32,084 nucleotides of DNA from Streptomyces sp. PH10-H1 (GTDB lineage: Bacteria; Actinomycetota; Actinomycetes; Streptomycetales; Streptomycetaceae), in the NCBI RefSeq assembly GCF_030063355.1, contig NZ_JASISZ010000037.1:1-32084 (forward strand), written 5' to 3'. Below the pieces are notes generated by a model. That model did not search any database, had not been told where the DNA came from, and saw only the letters and a program-made list of their open reading frames with translations. Positions within the stretch are counted from its first letter, which is position 1. Every line of letters begins with the position of its first letter. This document shows positions 23,881 through 30,766 of this stretch, in pieces. The translations under genes and the position numbers were made by a program.

Positions 23881-24258
23881 GTGCGTGCTGTCCCGCGTCC
23901 GCTGATGATCCTGGTCGCCGGCCCCTACCGGTCGGGGACCGGCGACGACCCGGCCCGACTCGCCGCGCATGTGCGGGCGATGAACGAAACCGCTCTGCGC
24001 CTCTTCCGCGCCGGACACCTGGCGGTGACCGGCGAGGCCCTGGCCCTGCCGCTGCTGGAGGTCGCCGGAAGCACCCGCCCCGGAGACGCGGCCTTCGATG
24101 AGATCTTCCATCCGATCGCCGAACGGCTGCTGGACCGCTGCGACGCGGTGCTGCGCATCGGCGGCCCGTCGTCGGGTGCGGACCTGATGGCGGAACAGGC
24201 CCGCGCCGCGGGCAAGGACGTCTACGCCACCCTCGACGAGATCCCCGCGGCACGATGA
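23881..24258 (+). CDS. DUF4406 / nucleoside 2-deoxyribosyltransferase-like protein
   Basis: A 125-residue protein resembling the nucleoside 2-deoxyribosyltransferase-like (DUF4406) fold: 'MILVAGPYRSG' at the start (strand plus loop), 'HVRAMNETALRLFRAGHLAV' (helix), and 'RCDAVLRIGGPSSGADLMAE' with 'GKDVYATLDEIP' at the end (ligand loop). The actual reaction is not established for most members. GTG at 23881 is chosen because a ggag site lies seven bases upstream; ATG at 23905 would also leave the fold complete. The stop overlaps the ATG of the Nudix gene by four bases, so the two probably act in one pathway such as nucleotide clean-up. Confidence 0.78.
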   Translation: MRAVPRPLMILVAGPYRSGTGDDPARLAAHVRAMNETALRLFRAGHLAVTGEALALPLLEVAGSTRPGDAAFDEIFHPIAERLLDRCDAVLRIGGPSSGADLMAEQARAAGKDVYATLDEIPAAR

Positions 24259-24926
24259 CCGCCGGCATCGACGCCCCCGACCGCCGCGGCCGCACCGGCC
24301 TGGACCGCCAGGGTCGCGACCTGACCGGGAACCCGCGGGTGCGAGTGCGGGACGTGGAAGTGCTGTCCTGCGACTGGTATGTGCTGCGCAGGACCACCTT
24401 CGACTTCCAGCACGGCGACGGCCGGTGGAGCCGCCAGCAACGCGAGACCTACGACCGGGGCGACGGCGCCACGATCCTGCTCTACGACCCGGACCGCCGT
24501 ACGGTGCTGCTGACCCGTCAGTTCCGTTTCCCCGCCTACGTCAACGGCCACCGTGACGGGATGCTGATCGAGACCGCGGCCGGTCTGCTGGACGGCGACA
24601 GCCCGAGCGAGGCGATCCGCCGGGAGGCGGCCGAGGAGACCGGGCACGTCATCGGCGCGGTCCGCCGCGTCTTCGACGTCTATATGAGCCCCGGCTCGGT
24701 CACCGAGCGGCTGCACTTCTTCGCCGCCCCCTACAGCCCGGCCACCTCCACCGCCGCCGGTGGCGGGATCGCTGCCGAGGGTGAGGACATCACCGTCGTC
24801 GAGCTGCCGTTCGCCGAAGCGCTCGCGATGATCCGCAGCGGGGCCATCGCCGACGCCAAGACCATCATGCTGCTGCAATGGGCCGCCCTCGACGGCCCCT
24901 TCGGACCCGCGCAAGCTCACCCGTAG
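24255..24926 (+). CDS. Nudix hydrolase (NudK/ADP-ribose pyrophosphatase-like)
   Basis: A 223-residue protein with a complete Nudix box: 'GLLDGDSPSEAIRREAAEET' followed by 'GHV' fits G-x5-E-x7-R-E-U-x-E-E-x-G-U, the Mg-binding catalytic helix. The preceding 'VLLTRQFRFPAYVNGHRDGM' and 'IETAAG' and the following 'YMSPGSVTERLHFFAAPY' are typical of the GDP-mannose (NudK) and ADP-sugar pyrophosphatase branch. It should split a nucleoside diphosphate linked to a sugar or similar group. Translationally coupled to the deoxyribosyltransferase-like gene (ATGA) and in line with the DeoR regulator. Confidence 0.9.
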   Translation: MTAGIDAPDRRGRTGLDRQGRDLTGNPRVRVRDVEVLSCDWYVLRRTTFDFQHGDGRWSRQQRETYDRGDGATILLYDPDRRTVLLTRQFRFPAYVNGHRDGMLIETAAGLLDGDSPSEAIRREAAEETGHVIGAVRRVFDVYMSPGSVTERLHFFAAPYSPATSTAAGGGIAAEGEDITVVELPFAEALAMIRSGAIADAKTIMLLQWAALDGPFGPAQAHP

Positions 24927-25127
24927 CCCCGGCCCGCGTAGTCTCTCGCGCGCGATCGAACGGCTGGTATTGGGCGGCTTGTCGGTGCCTCCTCTGACAC
25001 CATGGCGGGCATCGGCCGGCAGGCCACGCTCCTCGACCTGTTCCAGGCTCTGTTCTCAGTGATCAAGCGCGCTACGGACTGAGGACGATCCCCGCCCCAT
25101 CGTGCTGGTGGCTGGTGGCCGGCTGCG

Positions 25128-25622
25128 TCACTCGTCGATGATCGTTTCCATTGCCTCGGACAGCCGCTCCAGCACCCGCAGCGTGTTCGCGAACTCCTCT
25201 GTTCCGAGCTGGTCCGCAAGCCGTGCGGCCAGTTCGGCGTGGGCGGGGCCGATGCGGCGGATCGCCGCCAGGCCCTCCTCGGTGGGTCGCAGCAGTTTCG
25301 CCCTGCGGTGGGCGGGGTTGGTCACGTACTCGGCGAGGCCCTGGTCCGCGAGCAGGTCTGCGATGCGCTGGACGCTCTGCCGGGTGATGCCCATCGCGCG
25401 GGCGATGCCGGACACCGGAAGCGGCTCCCGGAGCACGGCCCCGAGCACCTGCCACCAGGCGGCCGTCAGGCCGGCCGGGCGGGCGAGGCGTTCGGAGACC
25501 TCCAGGAACTGGCCGTTGAGCCGGAAGACCGCCAGTGCTGTGCCGGACAGCAGCGGGCCGGCGTCGGGGGTCTCGGGGCCCTGGGGGGGAGCAGGGGGAA
25601 CAGGGGGAACGGATTGGGTCAC
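25128..25622 (-). CDS. MarR-family transcriptional regulator (operon with DJ-1/PfpI protein)
   Basis: A 164-residue regulator with the MarR winged helix: 'LTAAWWQVLGAVLREPLPVS', 'GIARAMGITRQSVQRIADLL', 'DQGLAEYVTNPAHRRAKLLR' (wing) and 'PTEEGLAAI'. The first 25 residues are Pro-rich and probably disordered. The start is GTG, overlapping the stop of the upstream DJ-1/PfpI gene (GTGA), so it is expressed from that gene's promoter. That promoter is covered by a perfect palindrome, the obvious site for autoregulation. The inducer is not readable; MarR proteins next to DJ-1/PfpI proteins often sense oxidants or electrophiles. Confidence 0.9.
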   Translation of the reverse strand: MTQSVPPVPPAPPQGPETPDAGPLLSGTALAVFRLNGQFLEVSERLARPAGLTAAWWQVLGAVLREPLPVSGIARAMGITRQSVQRIADLLADQGLAEYVTNPAHRRAKLLRPTEEGLAAIRRIGPAHAELAARLADQLGTEEFANTLRVLERLSEAMETIIDE

Positions 25623-26284
25623 GATCCGGCCGCCATCAGGACGGAGAAGGCGCTCGCGTCGGAGTTGGCGAACAGCCGGTACCAGGCGTCGAGCACGTCC
25701 GGCTCATACAGGTCGAGCTTGGCGAAGATCTCGCGGGCGAACGCGACCGGCTCCGTCGGTCCCGCGGTGATCAGGTCGCCCCCGGTCAGTGCGTCCGTCT
25801 CGCGATAGTGCTCGCCGCCCCGGTAACCGGTGGCCGCGAGGTACTCGGCGGCCGCGCTGGTGTGCTCGCGGTCGTCGAGAAGCCCCTCGCGCGCCAAGCC
25901 CGCCGTCGCTCCGCAGATCGCGGCGACCGGCACCCCGGCCGCGAGGAACTCGCGTGCCGTCCGGGCGAATGCCGCGTTGTCCTCCCCGAGGTCCCAGGCG
26001 TACGCCCCGGTCAGGATCAGCAACGCGCTGTCCTGTGGCCGCAGTTCGCCCAGCACGGTGTCGGGAACGATCCGCACCCCACCGGCCGTCGTCACCGGCT
26101 CCGGGCTCATACCGACTGTCCGCACCTGGTAGCGGCCGGGCTCGCGCTGCCACTGCGGGGAATTGATGTGCGCGATGGCGTGCCCGGTCTCCCAGTCCGC
26201 CAGCGTGTCGTACACCGCGACGTGGACGATCTTCTTCGGCTGCGCCTGGCGCGTCTGCTGCGTCTCGTACTCTCGCGTCTCCAT
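25619..26284 (-). CDS. DJ-1/PfpI-family protein
   Basis: A 221-residue protein of the class I glutamine amidotransferase-like DJ-1/PfpI superfamily. It has the first strand 'KKIVHVAVYDTLADWETGHA', the 'ALLILTGAYAWDLGEDNAAF' region and the nucleophile-elbow Cys124 in 'GVPVAAICGATAGLAREGLL', followed by 'GEHYRETDALTGGDLITAG'. Members are glyoxalases, chaperones, isocyanide hydratases or putative proteases; the exact one is unclear. The ATG at 26284 is chosen because predicted transcription starts within one or two bases of it, suggesting a leaderless message; ATG at 26293 would lie upstream of that start. It is the first gene of a two-gene operon with a MarR regulator. Confidence 0.88.
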   Translation of the reverse strand: METREYETQQTRQAQPKKIVHVAVYDTLADWETGHAIAHINSPQWQREPGRYQVRTVGMSPEPVTTAGGVRIVPDTVLGELRPQDSALLILTGAYAWDLGEDNAAFARTAREFLAAGVPVAAICGATAGLAREGLLDDREHTSAAAEYLAATGYRGGEHYRETDALTGGDLITAGPTEPVAFAREIFAKLDLYEPDVLDAWYRLFANSDASAFSVLMAAGS

Positions 26285-26287
26285 ATG

Positions 26288-26320
26288 CAGCATCCTGTCA
26301 AATAGACAGGATGCTGTCAA
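26288..26320 (-). promoter_or_regulatory. Promoter with overlapping 12-5-12 palindromic operator
   Basis: A perfect inverted repeat, cagcatcctgtc (26288-26299) and gacaggatgctg (26305-26316) with a 5-base spacer. On the minus strand a TTGACA -35 box (26320-26315) is followed after 17 bases by CAGGAT (26297-26292), a good Streptomyces vegetative -10. The palindrome covers the -10 and spacer completely. Transcription would begin at about 26285, almost at the ATG of the DJ-1/PfpI gene. The palindrome is the likely site of the MarR protein encoded by the second gene of the operon. Confidence 0.75.
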
Positions 26321-26599
26321 TAGCGGGGACGTCCGGTGCGTCGGCCGGAGCCGCGCCGGCGGCCGGGTGGAGTTACAAGCGCGCATCGGATTGCGCCGCG
26401 CCTACTTCCCCACCCCCGGGGACATGACCATCCAAGGCCCCCACCCCGAGGCCTATTTCACGGAAAAGGCCGGCGGACCCCTGTGCGATATCACGGAAAC
26501 GGACCCGTCCTGGGCGGCTCAACCACGCCGGTCGAGCTGACCCAGGAACCCAAGCGTTCCGTCGGACACCAGGCGACGGCCACCCGCCGGTCAGGCACT

Positions 26600-27058
26600 T
26601 CAGGCGGGGACGCCCAGCGACTCGACGGCGTTGGCCAGGGAGGTGAGCTCGGGGTTCTTCGCGGCCTCGTCGAGGGCCTCCCGCAGGGCGGCGTCATTGG
26701 TCGGCCGGGCCTCGGCGAGGAGTTTCAGTCCGGCTTCGCTGACGTTGGTGTAGATGCCGCGGCGGTCGGTCGGGCACAGGTAGCGGGAGAGGAGTCCGCG
26801 GTCCTCGAGGCGGGAGACCAGCCGGGTGGTCGCGCTCTGGCTGAGGACAACCGAGTCGGCGACCTGGTGCATGCGCAGGTGGCCGCCTTCGCCGTCGTGC
26901 TGGCGGCTGAGGACGTCGAGGAGCGAGTACTCACGGACGCTGAGGTCGTGCCCCGCCTGCAGAGCGCGCTCGATGTGCGCCTCGATGCGGCCGTGCAGCA
27001 GCGACAGGGCGCACCAGCCCTGGGCGAGACCGGTGAGTGGGGGGTCGGTGGCGGTCAT
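26600..27058 (-). CDS. MarR-family transcriptional regulator (divergent from MFS gene)
   Basis: A 152-residue MarR protein: 'LSVREYSLLDVLSRQHDGEG', 'LRMHQVADSVVLSQSATTRL', 'VSRLEDRGLLSRYLCPTDRR' (recognition helix and wing) and 'GIYTNVSEAGLKLLAEARP'. The ATG at 27058 is preceded by ggaaggga; an in-frame ATG at 27118 adds 20 unlikely residues. It is divergent from an MFS drug-efflux-type gene, a classic arrangement in which the MarR protein represses the pump. It is distinct from the MarR at 25128, with little shared sequence. The pump it presumably controlled is internally deleted in this strain. Confidence 0.9.
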   Translation of the reverse strand: MTATDPPLTGLAQGWCALSLLHGRIEAHIERALQAGHDLSVREYSLLDVLSRQHDGEGGHLRMHQVADSVVLSQSATTRLVSRLEDRGLLSRYLCPTDRRGIYTNVSEAGLKLLAEARPTNDAALREALDEAAKNPELTSLANAVESLGVPA

Positions 27059-27138
27059 GAGGGTCCCTTCCGCGGCGAGGTGCGGGCGTGGGCGCGCATA
27101 CAGGCCAGGATAGAGCACTACCGCGATAGCCCGCGCTT

Positions 27139-27165
27139 ACAATGAACGGCGTCTGCAATTATTGT
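27139..27165. promoter_or_regulatory. Candidate MarR operator in the divergent marR-MFS spacer
   Basis: The 154-base divergent spacer contains the small palindrome CAATTATTG (27156-27164) and a second outward half-site acaat (27139-27143) facing attgt (27161-27165). MarR sites are often CAAT/ATTG-type palindromes in such spacers. No clear -35/-10 pair could be fixed. Confidence 0.4.
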
Positions 27166-27212
27166 GGGGTCCCGTAAGACGCAATCGCAACCTTACTGGG
27201 AAGTGGACCCCC

Positions 27213-28013
27213 ATGCCTCTCGCACTCCTGGCCCTCGCTATCGGGGCCTTCGGAATCGGCACCACCGAGTTCGTGATCATGGGGCTGCTCCCCGAGGTCG
27301 CCGCCGACTACGGCGTCTCCATTCCGATCGCCGGATTCCTGGCCACCGGCTATGCCCTCGGCGTCGTACTCGGCGCCCCGCTGATGACCATCCTCGGCTT
27401 CGGTGGAGTCTTCGCCGCCATCACCTACATCACGCCGATGATGACCGACGTCGCCGGCTTCGCGAACAGCTCCGTCACCTGGCTGCTGGTCCTGTTCGGT
27501 CTCGGCATGGTCGGCGGCAACCTGATCGGCGGCCGGTACGCGGACCGCCGCCTGATGCCGATGCTGTACGTGTCGCTGGGTTCCCTCGCCGTCGTGCTGG
27601 TGCTGTTCACCCTCACCGCCCACAACAAGATCGCGGCGGCGGTCACCGTCACGCTGATCGGCGCTCTGGGCTTCGCGACCGTCCCGCCGCTGCAGAGGCG
27701 CGTCCTGGACCAGGCCGCGGGCGCCCCCACCCTCGCCTCCGCCGTGAACATCGGTGCCTTCAACCTCGGCAACGCGCTCGCCGCCTGGCTCGGCGGCGTC
27801 GTCATCGCCGCCGGACTCGGCTACACCGCGCCCAACTGGGTCGGCGCCGCGCTCGCCGCCGCCGCTCTGGCGCTCGCGATCCTGTCGGGAGCCCTGGAGC
27901 GTCGCAGCACCGCCCGCGGCCGCATCGTCGCCGCCGGCGTGGCTGCCGCGTCCGCCGCGCTCGTTGAGTCCGCCGCCGGGCAGGAGCCGGTGTCCGTCCC
28001 GGCCGGCCGCTGA
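27213..28013 (+). CDS. MFS transporter (Cmr/AraJ-like) with internal in-frame deletion
   Basis: A 266-residue protein clearly from the DHA1 drug-efflux branch of the major facilitator family: 'MPLALLALAIGAFGIGTTEF', 'GYALGVVLGAPLMT', 'SSVTWLLVLFGLGMVGGNLI', 'GALGFATVPPLQRRVLDQAA' and 'GAPTLASAVNIGAFNLGNAL'. Relatives have about 390-410 residues and 12 helices. Here 'GAPLMT' (end of helix 2) runs directly into 'ILGFGGVFAAITYITPMMTD', which normally begins around helix 7. About 120-130 residues, including motif A and helices 3-6, are missing without loss of frame. Normal versions have similar M-T-x-L-G strings at both points, so recombination between them explains the loss. It can be translated but is unlikely to transport. 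Confidence 0.85.
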   Translation: MPLALLALAIGAFGIGTTEFVIMGLLPEVAADYGVSIPIAGFLATGYALGVVLGAPLMTILGFGGVFAAITYITPMMTDVAGFANSSVTWLLVLFGLGMVGGNLIGGRYADRRLMPMLYVSLGSLAVVLVLFTLTAHNKIAAAVTVTLIGALGFATVPPLQRRVLDQAAGAPTLASAVNIGAFNLGNALAAWLGGVVIAAGLGYTAPNWVGAALAAAALALAILSGALERRSTARGRIVAAGVAAASAALVESAAGQEPVSVPAGR

Positions 28014-28048
28014 CCCCCCGGTCGCTGAGCCTAGGCCGCTCGCCCGGC

Positions 28049-28104
28049 CAACGAACTCCCGTCAACGAACTCCCGCCAACGAACTCCCGCCAACGAACTC
28101 CCGC
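28049..28104. repeat. Tandem repeat, four 14-bp units
   Basis: caacgaactcccg(t/c) occurs four times in a row (28049-28062, 28063-28076, 28077-28090, 28091-28104); only the last base of the first unit differs. The unit length is not a multiple of three and it lies in the 146-base spacer between the MFS and HbpS-like genes, so it is not coding. Copy number probably varies between strains. Confidence 0.92.
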
Positions 28105-28159
28105 TCCGAACCCCCTCACCGAACCCCTCTGCGCCACCGCACCAAGGAGAAACACCCCC

Positions 28160-28609
28160 ATGAGCGTCACCGCCCCCGCCGCAGCCCCCACCGCCGTCTT
28201 CCCGCTGACCATCCAGGACGCCGAGGCCCTCGTCGAAGCGGCCCGCATCGCCGCGGAGGCCGTCGGCGTACCGGTCAGCGTCAGCGTTCTCGACGCCGAC
28301 GGGCACCTGCTGGCCTTCCGGCGCGACGACCGGGCGGTGCTGATCTCGGGCGAGACCAGCACCCGGAAGGCGTTCACCGCCCTGCAGTTGAACGCCCCGA
28401 CCGCGGACCTGGTCGAGGCGGTCCAGCCCGGCGCCCCGTTCCACACCCTGCCGACCGCCCTCGACCGGCCGCTGTTGTTCATCGCGGGCGGCGTACCCGT
28501 CCACCGCGGCGACCGGCTGATCGGCGCGATCAGCCTCGGCGGCGGAGCCCCGGAGCAGGACCACGGCATCGCCGTCACCGCACTCCGCGCGCTCACCGAG
28601 GAGCGCTGA
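28160..28609 (+). CDS. HbpS/GlcG-like (DUF336) heme-binding-domain protein
   Basis: A 149-residue protein of the HbpS/GlcG family: 'LTIQDAEALVEAARIAAEAV' (helix), 'VPVSVSVLDADGHLLAFRRD' (strand pair), 'TSTRKAFTALQLNAPT', and 'LLFIAGGVPVHRGDRLIGAI' with 'SLGGGAPEQDHGIAVTAL' at the end. HbpS of Streptomyces reticuli binds heme and works with a two-component system; many other members have unknown roles. No signal peptide is present, so this is an intracellular version, and no sensor kinase is next to it. An aaggag site precedes the ATG. It is downstream of the MFS gene on the same strand, separated by a tandem-repeat spacer. Confidence 0.87.
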   Translation: MSVTAPAAAPTAVFPLTIQDAEALVEAARIAAEAVGVPVSVSVLDADGHLLAFRRDDRAVLISGETSTRKAFTALQLNAPTADLVEAVQPGAPFHTLPTALDRPLLFIAGGVPVHRGDRLIGAISLGGGAPEQDHGIAVTALRALTEER

Positions 28610-28663
28610 CCGAAGACGGCCCACCGAAGTGCTGTGACCGAAATATGCCGACCCCAGGCGACC

Positions 28664-28692
28664 GCGCCCCGCATACGACGTATGCGGGGCGC
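28664..28692. terminator. Bidirectional terminator, perfect 13-bp hairpin
   Basis: gcgccccgcatac (28664-28676), a three-base loop and its exact complement gtatgcggggcgc (28680-28692). It is placed between the stops of the HbpS-like gene (+) and the cyclophilin gene (-), so it can terminate both. No T-run, which is usual in Streptomyces. Confidence 0.8.
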
Positions 28693-28716
28693 TCGTGCGC
28701 GTGCCGGGGACCGCCG

Positions 28717-29373
28717 TTACCTGGCGCTGATTCGGACCTGCTTGATGTTCACGGGCAGGGTCGGGAAGCCGTCGCCGGGGCCGTTCTGGTCGTCCTCGCC
28801 GGCCGCGGCGATCTTCTGCAGTACGTCGAGGCCCGCGGTGACCTTGCCGAACGGGGTGTAGGCGGGGGAGAGCTTGGTGTCCTTCCAGACGAAGAAGAAC
28901 TGGCTGCCGTTGGTGTTCGGCCCGGCGTTGGCCATCGCCACCGTTCCGGCCGGGTAGGTGGCGCCCGTCAGGTTCTCGTCGGGGAAGGAGTAGCCGGGGC
29001 CGCCGCTCCCAGTGCCGGTCGGGTCGCCGCACTGCAGGACGTACAGACGCTGGGTGGTGAGCCGGTGGCAGTGCGAGCGGTTGAAGTAGTCATGCTCGGC
29101 CAGGAACCGGAACGAGAAGGTGGTGCACGGCGCCTTGCCGGTCAGCGCCTTGACGGTGATGGCGCCCTGACTGGTCTTCAATGTGGCGCTGAACGGCTTG
29201 GCGGCCTTCTTCGCGTTGAAGACGGGTATCCCCTTGAAGTTGTCGGCGGGGACGGCCGGGCTGTACGTACACGAGGCGGTGGGCGGCGGCGGGGTGTCAG
29301 CCGCGGCGGCCGTCGTCATGCCGAGCGGGAGAACGGCGGCGGCGGTGAGCAACGCCCATTGCTTACGGTTCAC
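28717..29373 (-). CDS. Secreted cyclophilin-type peptidyl-prolyl cis-trans isomerase
   Basis: A 218-residue exported protein: signal peptide 'RKQWALLTAAAVLPLGMTTA' then 'AAADTPPPP', followed by a cyclophilin domain: 'FSATLKTSQGAITVKAL', 'NRSHCHRLTT', 'LQCGDPTGTGSGGPGYSFPD', 'GTVAMANAGPNTNGSQFFFV' (active-site region) and 'YTPFGKVTAGLDVLQKIAAA'. The phenylalanines and the Gln of 'GSQFFF' are present; the catalytic Arg of the usual 'FHR' is His-Arg here ('CHR'). It speeds proline isomerisation of secreted proteins. GTG at 29373 is chosen because ggaggg lies eight bases upstream and the signal peptide follows directly. Confidence 0.9.
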   Translation of the reverse strand: MNRKQWALLTAAAVLPLGMTTAAAADTPPPPTASCTYSPAVPADNFKGIPVFNAKKAAKPFSATLKTSQGAITVKALTGKAPCTTFSFRFLAEHDYFNRSHCHRLTTQRLYVLQCGDPTGTGSGGPGYSFPDENLTGATYPAGTVAMANAGPNTNGSQFFFVWKDTKLSPAYTPFGKVTAGLDVLQKIAAAGEDDQNGPGDGFPTLPVNIKQVRISAR

Positions 29374-29470
29374 TTGACGGACCCTCCGGAATCGAGCACG
29401 ACATGGCCGCCCCATGCCTGCCCGCTCCCGTGTGCGCTATGCGCCCAGCGAGCCGCGTGGGGCGTGATGG

Positions 29471-29515
29471 CCGAAACCGGTGTGTCCCGAACCGGTGTGT
29501 TCCGAAACCGGCTCC
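29471..29515. repeat. Degenerate tandem repeat, three 15-bp units with GAACCGGT core
   Basis: Units ccgaaaccggtgtgt (29471-29485), cccgaaccggtgtgt (29486-29500) and tccgaaaccggctcc (29501-29515); a further gaaccggt follows at 29522-29529. They fill the 197-base spacer between the cyclophilin gene start and the end of dhaM. The core aaccggtt-like symmetry could be protein-bound; that is speculative. Confidence 0.75.
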
Positions 29516-29570
29516 TCCTCGGAACCGGTCCGCCCCCCGCCCGCCTCCCGCGCGGGCGGCGGGCCGACGG

Positions 29571-29978
29571 TCACACCTTGCGGTACGTGTACGCCTCTTC
29601 CGCCGCCGCGACGACCGCCGCGAGGTCCGCTCCGGCGGACGCGGTGACGAACGCGGCGACCGCGCCCTCGACGAAGGGCGCGTCGACGAGCCGGGTGCCC
29701 GCGGGCAGTTCGTCGTCCTCGGCCAGCAGGGCCTTGACGGTGAGTACGGCGCTGCCCAGATCGGCCAGCACCGCGACCCCGGCCCCCTGGTCCACGGACC
29801 GGGCGGCCGCCGCGATCAGTTCCGAGCTGGTGCCCAGACCGCCGTCGGGAGTGCCGCCCGCCGCCGCGGCGGGCGCTACGGCGCCGCCGCCGGCCAGGCC
29901 GGCGGCGAGCCGGACGACGGATTCCGCGACCGCCGCGCTGTGCGAGACCAGGACGATGCCGACCAGTCCCGCGGTCAT
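29571..29978 (-). CDS. dhaM: Dihydroxyacetone kinase phosphotransferase subunit DhaM
   Basis: A 135-residue single-domain EIIA(Man)-like protein: 'GLVGIVLVSHSAAVAESVVR' with the phosphorylated His13, then 'SVDQGAGVAVLADLGSAVLT' and 'LVDAPFVEGAVAAFVTASAG', all typical of DhaM. It passes phosphate from HPr of the PEP:sugar phosphotransferase system to ADP bound on DhaL. Unlike the E. coli DhaM, it lacks HPr-like and EI-like domains, so it depends on the general HPr and enzyme I. A Gly/Ala-rich loop follows residue 28. Its ATG overlaps the stop of dhaL (ATGA), so they are translationally coupled. Confidence 0.9.
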   Translation of the reverse strand: MTAGLVGIVLVSHSAAVAESVVRLAAGLAGGGAVAPAAAAGGTPDGGLGTSSELIAAAARSVDQGAGVAVLADLGSAVLTVKALLAEDDELPAGTRLVDAPFVEGAVAAFVTASAGADLAAVVAAAEEAYTYRKV

Positions 29979-30649
29979 GCGGTCGCCTCCTCGGCGGCGG
30001 CGGCGGTGGCGGCGAACGCGGCGATCAGCAGGGCGGCCGAGGTGGCTCCGGGATCCTGGTGCCCGATGCTGCGCGCGCCGAGATAGCTCGCGCGCCCCTT
30101 GCGGGCCTGCAGTGGCACGGTCGCCAGCGCGCCCTCGTCCGCGGCGATCCGGGCGGCGGCGAGACCGTCCACGAGCCCGGCGCCCGCGTCGAGGGCGAAG
30201 GACAGCGCTTCGACCGCCGGGATGAGGGCGTCGAGCATCGTCTTGTCGCCCGGTACGGCCCCGCCCAGCTGCCCGACCGCCTCGACCCCGGTGCGCAGGG
30301 CGTCGCGGAACTCCTCCGGCGTGACCGGCGAGCCGTCGCCCAGCGCCTTTCCCGCCTTGCGCAGCAGGGTGCCGTACAGCGGGCCCGCCGCCCCGCCGAC
30401 GGTGCTGATGAGCTGCCGGCCCACGAGGGTGAGCACCCCGCCCGGGGTCTGCGGCGGCTCCAGTTCCACGGCGGCGTGCGCCGCGCTGAACCCGCGCCGC
30501 ATATTGCTGCCGTGGTCGGCGTCGCCGATGGGGGAGTCGAGTTCGGTCAGCCGGCCGGCCTCGCGGTCGATGGACGCCGCCGCCGTCGCCAGCCAGCGGC
30601 GCAGGAATTCGGCGTCGACCACCGGGCCGGGAGCCGTGGATACGTTCAT
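29975..30649 (-). CDS. dhaL: Dihydroxyacetone kinase subunit DhaL
   Basis: A 224-residue DhaL: residues 42-47 'GDADHG' in 'LDSPIGDADHGSNMRRGF' are the Asp residues that hold two Mg ions and ADP. 'LISTVGGAAGPLYGTLLRKA' and 'GDKTMLDALIPAVEAL' follow, then 'KGRASYLGARSIGHQDPGAT'. DhaL keeps its nucleotide as a bound cofactor that is rephosphorylated by DhaM and transfers phosphate to dihydroxyacetone on DhaK. ATG at 30649 has an aaagga site; an earlier in-frame start at 30751 would add residues encoded by a hairpin region and is rejected. It is the second gene of dhaK-dhaL-dhaM. Confidence 0.93.
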   Translation of the reverse strand: MNVSTAPGPVVDAEFLRRWLATAAASIDREAGRLTELDSPIGDADHGSNMRRGFSAAHAAVELEPPQTPGGVLTLVGRQLISTVGGAAGPLYGTLLRKAGKALGDGSPVTPEEFRDALRTGVEAVGQLGGAVPGDKTMLDALIPAVEALSFALDAGAGLVDGLAAARIAADEGALATVPLQARKGRASYLGARSIGHQDPGATSAALLIAAFAATAAAAEEATA

Positions 30650-30697
30650 GCGGTCCTTTCTACGGGAACTGCGCGCGCCAGGCGTGCTTACTGCGTG

Positions 30698-30745
30698 CAC
30701 GGCGGAACCGGATCGATGACAGGGCCCTGCCGCAGTTCCGCCGTG
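30698..30745 (-). promoter_or_regulatory. Large hairpin in the dhaK-dhaL spacer
   Basis: cacggcggaac (30698-30708) and its exact complement gttccgccgtg (30735-30745) enclose 26 bases that include a second 10-bp palindrome, cagggccctg (30720-30729). The structure fills the 117-base gap between dhaK and dhaL. It could stabilise the dhaK message or act as a partial terminator, giving more DhaK than DhaL and DhaM. Confidence 0.6.
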
Positions 30746-30766
30746 GGTCATCGCGGGTCGTCGGGG

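Noticed and set aside
28049..28104. CRISPR-like array
   Set aside because: The 14-bp units are directly adjacent with no spacers, so it is a simple tandem repeat.
27754..30225. 823-codon plus-strand frame spanning several genes
   Set aside because: It crosses three genes and two spacers including the tandem repeats, consists of Pro/Arg/Ala runs and has no domain.
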